Assembly: GCA_900756875.1 (NCBI GenBank)
Contig: CAAELW010000251.1
Span: 1 to 10,309, forward strand
DNA: 10,309 nucleotides
Source of the DNA: Pasteurellaceae bacterium
Lineage (GTDB): Bacteria > Pseudomonadota > Gammaproteobacteria > Enterobacterales > Pasteurellaceae
Direction: 5' to 3'
Both the position numbers and the translations under genes were made by a program. The notes under the pieces were generated by a model. The model was not told the origin of the DNA and searched no databases. It saw nothing but the letters and a program-made list of their open reading frames with translations. Shown here piece after piece: positions 7,895 to 10,309 of the stretch (position 1 is its first letter; each line of letters begins with the position of its first letter).

Positions 7895-7900
7895 CTAGGG
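7893..7900. repeat. CCCTAGGG palindrome at the remnant boundary
   Basis: This GC-rich palindrome (extending to CCCTAGGGG on one side) contains CTAG, which is rare in such genomes. It sits exactly where the tail frame breaks, so it may mark a junction. Confidence 0.3.
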
Positions 7901-7943
7901 GTTTGATAGTCAACTTGCCTATTATTACGGACAGTAAACAATA

Positions 7944-7967
7944 AATTACGATTTATGTGGCAGGGAT
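7944..7967. repeat. Imperfect direct repeat, copy A
   Basis: AATTACGAT, TTATGTG and CAGGGAT occur in this order here and again at 8077-8101, with one 2-base and one 1-base length difference. The copies are about 130 bases apart, in the same orientation. Confidence 0.6.
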
Positions 7968-8015
7968 AGTCAATAGCATTTCTTTAAAATCCTCTAATGT
8001 GGATTCACAGAAATT
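7953..8015 (-). pseudogene. Decayed coding fragment with duplicated 3' end
   Basis: A 20-codon minus-strand frame reads NFCESTLEDFKEMLLTIPAT and ends in TAA at 7953. It is closed upstream by TAG at 8016-8018, so it is not a complete gene. Its DNA end (7944-7967) is nearly the same as the end of the 46-codon gene at 8075-8215 (8077-8101), with small insertions or deletions that shift the frame near the stop. I read it as the remnant of a related or rearranged small gene. The parent is unknown. Confidence 0.3.
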
Positions 8016-8045
8016 CTAAGAAGCTACGATTGACCGAGATATGAA

Positions 8046-8071
8046 AAAAGGCTGCTATAAAGCAGCCTTTT
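8046..8071 (-). terminator. Terminator of the 46-codon small gene
   Basis: AAAAGGCTGC and GCAGCCTTTT form a perfect 10-bp stem around a 6-nt loop, with T following on the minus strand. It begins 3 bases beyond the small-gene stop, which supports that gene being expressed. It would also work on the plus strand. Confidence 0.88.
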
Positions 8072-8074
8072 AAA

Positions 8075-8215
8075 TTAATTACGATATTTATGTGCAGGGA
8101 TCTCAATTCGGAATACTCCGCCTTGAGGATGATAAATTCGCTTACCTTTTTTGGTGATATAAGGCGTGAATATAACTGCTACCTGTTCACCATTAGGGTT
8201 AGTTTCAAATATCAT
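8075..8215 (-). CDS. Small protein of 46 residues, unknown function
   Basis: Although short, this frame has all the marks of a gene: AGGAGG lies 7 bases before the ATG at 8215, a TATAAT at 8257-8252 suits a -10 box about 37 bases before the start, and a strong terminator abuts the stop. The product begins MIFETNPNGEQVAVIFTPYI and continues through TKKGKRIYHPQGGVFRIEIP to a basic end, AHKYRN. It is soluble-looking, rich in beta-branched residues, and has a Lys/Arg cluster at 22-26; a small beta-sheet fold is plausible. No cysteine or membrane segment is present. Small proteins with a GKRIYH-type stretch occur in prophage and accessory DNA as far as I recall, but I cannot name a family. A duplicated, decayed 3' end lies 130 bases downstream. 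Confidence 0.65.
   Translation of the reverse strand: MIFETNPNGEQVAVIFTPYITKKGKRIYHPQGGVFRIEIPAHKYRN
8077..8101. repeat. Imperfect direct repeat, copy B
   Basis: Partner of the repeat at 7944-7967. This copy encodes the last residues (IPAHKYRN) of the 46-residue protein. Confidence 0.6.
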
Positions 8216-8220
8216 TGAAG

Positions 8221-8226
8221 CCTCCT
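8221..8226 (-). promoter_or_regulatory. Consensus ribosome binding site of the 46-codon gene
   Basis: The minus strand reads TAGGAGGCTTCAATG across 8227-8213, a near-perfect Shine-Dalgarno at good spacing. This is the main reason for accepting so short a gene. Confidence 0.8.
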
Positions 8227-8251
8227 ATATTATTCGGAGGGTACATTTATT

Positions 8252-8257
8252 ATTATA
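8252..8257 (-). promoter_or_regulatory. Candidate -10 box of the 46-codon gene
   Basis: TATAAT on the minus strand, leaving a leader of about 30 bases. No good -35 box is found 16-18 bp upstream. Confidence 0.35.
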
Positions 8258-8294
8258 AATTTGCGATAAAACTCAAATTTTATAAACTTAATCC

Positions 8295-8322
8295 TTGCGA
8301 AAATCTACCAAAAGAGTAAAAT
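8295..8322 (+). promoter_or_regulatory. Weak candidate plus-strand promoter
   Basis: TTGCGA (8295-8300), 16 bp, then TAAAAT (8317-8322). Transcription from it would run into the hairpin and T7 run at 8344-8377, giving an RNA of about 50 nt. There is no coding sequence in that interval. Confidence 0.2.
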
Positions 8323-8343
8323 CCGCCATGCCTTTAGGTTAAG

Positions 8344-8377
8344 AAAATCAGTAGTACCCTTTAAAACTGATTTTTTT
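8344..8377 (+). terminator. Plus-strand-type terminator hairpin without an obvious gene
   Basis: AAAATCAGT and ACTGATTTT form a perfect 9-bp stem around a 13-nt loop, followed on the plus strand by T to 8377. On the minus strand the trailing sequence is TTTTCTT, weaker but usable. No plus-strand gene ends here, so it may end a small RNA or be a second terminator behind the ImmA gene. Confidence 0.55.
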
Positions 8378-8390
8378 GCTTATCATTTAA

Positions 8391-8410
8391 TAAAGTACTG
8401 CAATACTTTA
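8391..8410. repeat. Inverted repeat between two terminator hairpins
   Basis: TAAAGTA and TACTTTA are perfect 7-bp arms around CTGCAA. It is the middle one of three consecutive hairpin-forming sequences (8344-8448). An operator or an RNA stem are both possible. Confidence 0.4.
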
Positions 8411-8421
8411 CTAAATTCTTC

Positions 8422-8448
8422 AAAACCCAGTCCTCGTGATTGGGTTTT
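8422..8448. terminator. Terminator abutting the ImmA-like gene
   Basis: AAAACCCAGTC and GATTGGGTTTT form an 11-bp stem (one G-T pair) around a 5-nt loop. The TAA of the ImmA-like gene is the next codon. The T run is TTTT on the minus strand and longer on the plus strand, so it is probably bidirectional. Confidence 0.8.
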
Positions 8449-8943
8449 TTACATTTCTGGTCGACCAAGATCTAATGATATTTGCTTGGTATGATAACCC
8501 ATCTCTTCTAAAATGATTTCTGCAAAAGTATCCGCTTGCCATTCCGCATTTTCATTAGTAGTTGGTGGTTCATCAGCTTTATGTAAATAGGTTTGGTGCA
8601 TGAGAAACATATGCCCCATTTCATGTAGTATCACTTCAAGTGAATCTTTATCGCCTTGGCAAGCAAAGAGGTAGGTACTTTCAGGAATGCGGATGGTTAA
8701 TTCATTTGGACTAAAATGCCCTTTAGTAAGATTTAACGTAAGTTCTTGCCATTCTTCTTCAGATAGAATTTCAATATTCACTATTTCTGTAATTCCTTCT
8801 AGCACTACATCTAATTGACGTTTGTGCCACTCCGTTAATTTAAATCGTTTTGCAACAGACAAGGCAATCATTTTAATTTCTTCTCTTGTCATTGGCTTTA
8901 CCCTATAGCCGTTCATTTCTAGCAATAAACTTTGCAAACTCAT
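8449..8943 (-). CDS. ImmA/IrrE family metallopeptidase
   Basis: The 164-residue protein has the zincin motif HEMGH (His107, Glu108, His111) followed by AEWQADTFAEIIL, in which Glu134 is the likely third zinc ligand. This HExxH-plus-E arrangement defines the ImmA/IrrE (COG2856) family. In known members (ImmA of ICEBs1, IrrE/PprI of Deinococcus) the protease cleaves a partner repressor in response to a signal. The N-terminal third (MTREEIKMIALSV, KLTEWHKRQL) is helical and probably contacts the partner. The ATG at 8943 is preferred; a TTG at 8946 would add one residue. AAGGAG lies 8 bases upstream, inside the end of the XRE gene, and only 3 bases separate the two genes, so they are translationally coupled. 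No signal peptide or membrane segment is seen. The catalytic residues are intact. Predicted target: the XRE protein encoded just upstream. Confidence 0.9.
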   Translation of the reverse strand: MSLQSLLLEMNGYRVKPMTREEIKMIALSVAKRFKLTEWHKRQLDVVLEGITEIVNIEILSEEEWQELTLNLTKGHFSPNELTIRIPESTYLFACQGDKDSLEVILHEMGHMFLMHQTYLHKADEPPTTNENAEWQADTFAEIILEEMGYHTKQISLDLGRPEM

Positions 8944-8946
8944 CAA

Positions 8947-9309
8947 CTACTCTCCTTTTGATGGGGTGATTTCTTTTAAAAATTCTGCAAATTTTCTTAG
9001 TTGTTCAGCTGTCATTGCAGATTTTGCAAATCCTGCGACAAGCATTTGTTGTTGCAGAGGTAAACCTTCAACAGGAATTGCATCATTGGAAATATATGCT
9101 AATTCCTGTAAATTGTCGGTTTGTACATTTTTGTTATCAAAAAATGACTCAATTTTTTCTACCCATTCAACTGGAATTTTTTTACGTCCAGTTTCCATTC
9201 CACTTAGAAATGCTGGGGTTGTACCAATTTCTTTTGCCATGCTAAGCAAAGTTTCGTTGGCATCAATTCTTGCCTTACGAACCGCTTTGCCGAATTCTGT
9301 AAGTGCCAT
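8947..9309 (-). CDS. XRE-family helix-turn-helix repressor, partner of the ImmA-like protease
   Basis: The 120-residue protein opens with a Cro/cI-type helix-turn-helix at about residues 6-58: FGKAVRKARIDANETLLSMAKEIGTTPAFLSGMETGRKKIP, with AKEIGTTPAFLSGMETG as the recognition unit. A linker follows (60-80), then a helical C-terminal segment (84-113, GLPLQQQMLVAGFAKSAMT and onward) that may mediate dimerisation or be the protease-sensitive part. AAGGAG lies 8 bases before the ATG at 9309. It is the first gene of a two-gene unit with the metallopeptidase. Its promoter (-35 TTGACT, -10 TAGAAT) is overlapped by an inverted repeat, so autorepression is likely. Such pairs occur in integrative elements, prophages and stand-alone stress or toxin-antitoxin-like modules. 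Which of these applies here cannot be told. Confidence 0.9.
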   Translation of the reverse strand: MALTEFGKAVRKARIDANETLLSMAKEIGTTPAFLSGMETGRKKIPVEWVEKIESFFDNKNVQTDNLQELAYISNDAIPVEGLPLQQQMLVAGFAKSAMTAEQLRKFAEFLKEITPSKGE

Positions 9310-9333
9310 AATGTAATCTCCTTATGTTTTTAT

Positions 9334-9350
9334 GTTTACGAATTCTAAAC
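9334..9350 (-). promoter_or_regulatory. Candidate XRE operator over the -10 box
   Basis: GTTTA-N7-TAAAC is an inverted repeat with perfect 5-bp arms that contains the -10 hexamer. A further TATGTTTT half-like copy lies next to it at 9323-9330. Position and size fit autorepression by the XRE protein, which is inference. Confidence 0.5.
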
Positions 9351-9369
9351 CAAAAAAAACAAAAGTCAA
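9342..9369 (-). promoter_or_regulatory. Promoter of the XRE-ImmA operon
   Basis: TTGACT (9369-9364), 16 bp, then TAGAAT (9347-9342) on the minus strand. The -35 and -10 boxes match the sigma-70 consensus at 5/6 each. The spacer is T-rich. The leader to the XRE start is about 25 bases. Confidence 0.8.
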
Positions 9370-9397
9370 CAAAAAACAAACAAAATTTTGATTTTTA

Positions 9398-9416
9398 TTT
9401 TACCTTTTTGGTAAAA
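9398..9416. repeat. Inverted repeat upstream of the XRE promoter
   Basis: TTTTACC and GGTAAAA are perfect 7-bp arms around five T. The centre lies about 40 bases above the -35 box. It may be a second regulator-binding site or a weak hairpin ending upstream transcription. Confidence 0.35.
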
Positions 9417-9436
9417 GCAAGAGGTATTTATTTAAG

Positions 9437-9583
9437 CTAATTTTCAGTAAATGTTTCAATTTGTTCCTTTCTTACAGTCCAAATCGACATGCTACTGGTT
9501 GAACGTAGTATTATTGTCCAATCTTTATATTGACTTCTTTCAGTATAATTTAGATTATTTTTACTATAGAAAACAAAGAACAA
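9437..9583 (-). pseudogene. Possible small or degraded reading frame upstream of the XRE gene
   Basis: A minus-strand frame is open from the TGA at 9590-9592 to the TAG at 9437. From a TTG at 9583 it reads LFFVFYSKNNLNYTERS, then QYKDWTIILRSTSSM and SIWTVRKEQIETFTEN, 48 residues in all. Composition is protein-like, with a hydrophobic start and a charged end. There is no ATG before residue 32 of this frame (ATG at 9490) and no clear ribosome site for either. It may be a remnant, a TTG-started small membrane protein, or noise. I lean to remnant. Confidence 0.25.
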
Positions 9584-9607
9584 AAATAATCACTTAATTT
9601 ATAAAAA

Positions 9608-9625
9608 AACCGCCTTTCGGCGGTT
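9608..9625 (-). terminator. GNRA-loop terminator between the nucleotidase gene and the XRE region
   Basis: On the minus strand AACCGCC-GAAA-GGCGGTT is a perfect 7-bp stem with a stable GAAA tetraloop, followed by TTTTTTT down to 9603. It is GC-rich and clearly a terminator. It probably ends the nucleotidase transcript, although that gene stops 145 bases earlier at 9770. Confidence 0.88.
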
Positions 9626-9769
9626 AAAAAGTACAATATAAGAAACTAAAGGGATCAGACTACGTCATATTTTAATTTAATGTGTTGACCTAAAATTTTT
9701 GCGTCAAGACCTATTTGTTTCTATGTATCTCATATTTAGTGATTAGATACATTCAATGATTTAGTTAGA
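9626..9769. other. Non-coding stretch between nucleotidase stop and terminator
   Basis: No frame longer than a few codons with a ribosome site is seen on either strand. It contains a TTGAC / GTCAA inverted pair (9685-9689 and 9703-9707) around an AT-rich centre with AAAATTTT. This is most likely a long 3' untranslated region of the nucleotidase transcript, and could hold a 3'-derived small RNA ending at 9608. Confidence 0.35.
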
Positions 9770-10309
9770 TTAGTTTAATCCAATGATTTCCCAACGGTTG
9801 TGAGATTGACCATCGATTTTGCCTTTTTTCACGTTTGTGATGTAATCGATCATCATATTTTGGATGGTACCTTTTTCACGGCCCATTGCCACTTTAGACT
9901 CCCAAAGTACCGGAATTTGTTGGCCTTCCCAAATGCCGCCTTTACCGTTTAATTGAGCGAAACGATATGAGTTCATACCCACTTTTAATTTCATATCATC
10001 AGTTACCGGTTTGCCGTCTGCAAGGGTTAAACCAACGATTTTACTACCTTGTGGATTACGTAAGTCAATTTTGTAATTTACGCCACCGAAAATGTCGTAA
10101 GTCACATATTTTGATTTTTTACGTTCCGCATTGTAACGGTATTCAGTGTCACCCGGTTGGATGGTATCGAAGTAGTTCGCAGACCATTCCATATATTCTT
10201 TTAATTGTTTACCGGTCAGTTCATAAACGGTGACATCACCACCTGCATAACGATAGTTAAAGATGATGTCTTTTTTCTTGATATCGCCTTTATCCATACG
10301 TGCTTTTTG
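9770..10309 (-). CDS. 5'-nucleotidase / 2',3'-cyclic phosphodiesterase family enzyme, C-terminal part
   Basis: The frame is open to the right edge (the codons before the ATG at 10297 read QKAR), so the internal ATG is not the start and the 5' part is missing. About 179 codons of the 5'-nucleotidase C-terminal domain (PF02872 type) are present. Visible features are the KGDI...IFNYRYAGGDVTVYELTGKQLKEYMEWSA opening, the FGGVNYKIDLRNPQGSKI strand pair, and MNSYRF with GGIWEG near the substrate pocket. It resembles CpdB/YfkN-like periplasmic enzymes, which dephosphorylate extracellular nucleotides to nucleosides for salvage. The metal-binding metallophosphatase domain and any signal peptide lie outside the window, so substrate and location are inferred. 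The C-terminus, NRWEIIGLN, looks complete. No terminator directly follows; the nearest one is at 9608. Confidence 0.88.
   Translation of the reverse strand, partial: QKARMDKGDIKKKDIIFNYRYAGGDVTVYELTGKQLKEYMEWSANYFDTIQPGDTEYRYNAERKKSKYVTYDIFGGVNYKIDLRNPQGSKIVGLTLADGKPVTDDMKLKVGMNSYRFAQLNGKGGIWEGQQIPVLWESKVAMGREKGTIQNMMIDYITNVKKGKIDGQSHNRWEIIGLN

Noticed and set aside
8344..8448. CRISPR-like array
   Set aside because: The three hairpins differ in sequence and there are no repeated units with spacers.
8966..9316. Plus-strand frames of 116 and 76 codons opposite the XRE gene
   Set aside because: Antisense shadows; the minus-strand gene has a clear helix-turn-helix, ribosome site and promoter.
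9967..10233. Plus-strand 88-codon frame opposite the nucleotidase
   Set aside because: Shadow of a conserved domain on the other strand, with no ribosome site.

Overview
The window looks like a chromosomal segment of a Pasteurellaceae bacterium, most likely Haemophilus or a close relative. The 9-mer AAGTGCGGT, the Haemophilus-type DNA uptake signal, occurs four times inside purL and twice more as an inverted pair forming a terminator. The proteins closely resemble Haemophilus and enterobacterial homologues. The exact species cannot be fixed from this sequence.

Left part (1-1403): an AT-rich partial gene for a multi-pass membrane protein runs off the left edge on the minus strand. It is followed on the same strand by a terminator-delimited gene for an RclC/YkgB (DUF417) inner-membrane protein. 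That gene's strong Shine-Dalgarno places its start at 1216, and its leader carries a 13-bp palindrome, GGGCATAATGCCC.

Central part (1404-7680): purL (large FGAM synthase with a fused glutaminase) lies on the minus strand with a rho-independent terminator and a textbook PurR operator over its promoter. A class I SAM-dependent methyltransferase of unknown substrate is transcribed divergently. It converges on the rpe-gph operon (ribulose-phosphate 3-epimerase and phosphoglycolate phosphatase), and the two share a bidirectional hairpin terminator. These are ordinary housekeeping genes: PurL feeds purine synthesis, and Rpe and Gph handle pentose phosphates and 2-phosphoglycolate.

Right part (7681-9769): this is the accessory-looking region. 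It holds an inverted-uptake-sequence terminator, the orphaned 3' tail of a lost gene, a decayed stretch with a partial duplication, a well-translated-looking 46-codon gene missed by length cut-offs, three consecutive hairpins, and a coupled XRE repressor plus ImmA/IrrE metallopeptidase pair with a strong promoter and an operator-like inverted repeat. No integrase, transposase, tRNA or CRISPR array is visible.

Right edge (9770-10309): the C-terminal part of a 5'-nucleotidase / 2',3'-cyclic phosphodiesterase family enzyme, cut by the window end.

The best candidate for something undescribed is the XRE-ImmA pair and its surroundings (7826-9600), a small regulatory or defence-like cassette sitting in a remnant-rich slot. 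The 46-residue protein and the hairpin array are the least explained parts.
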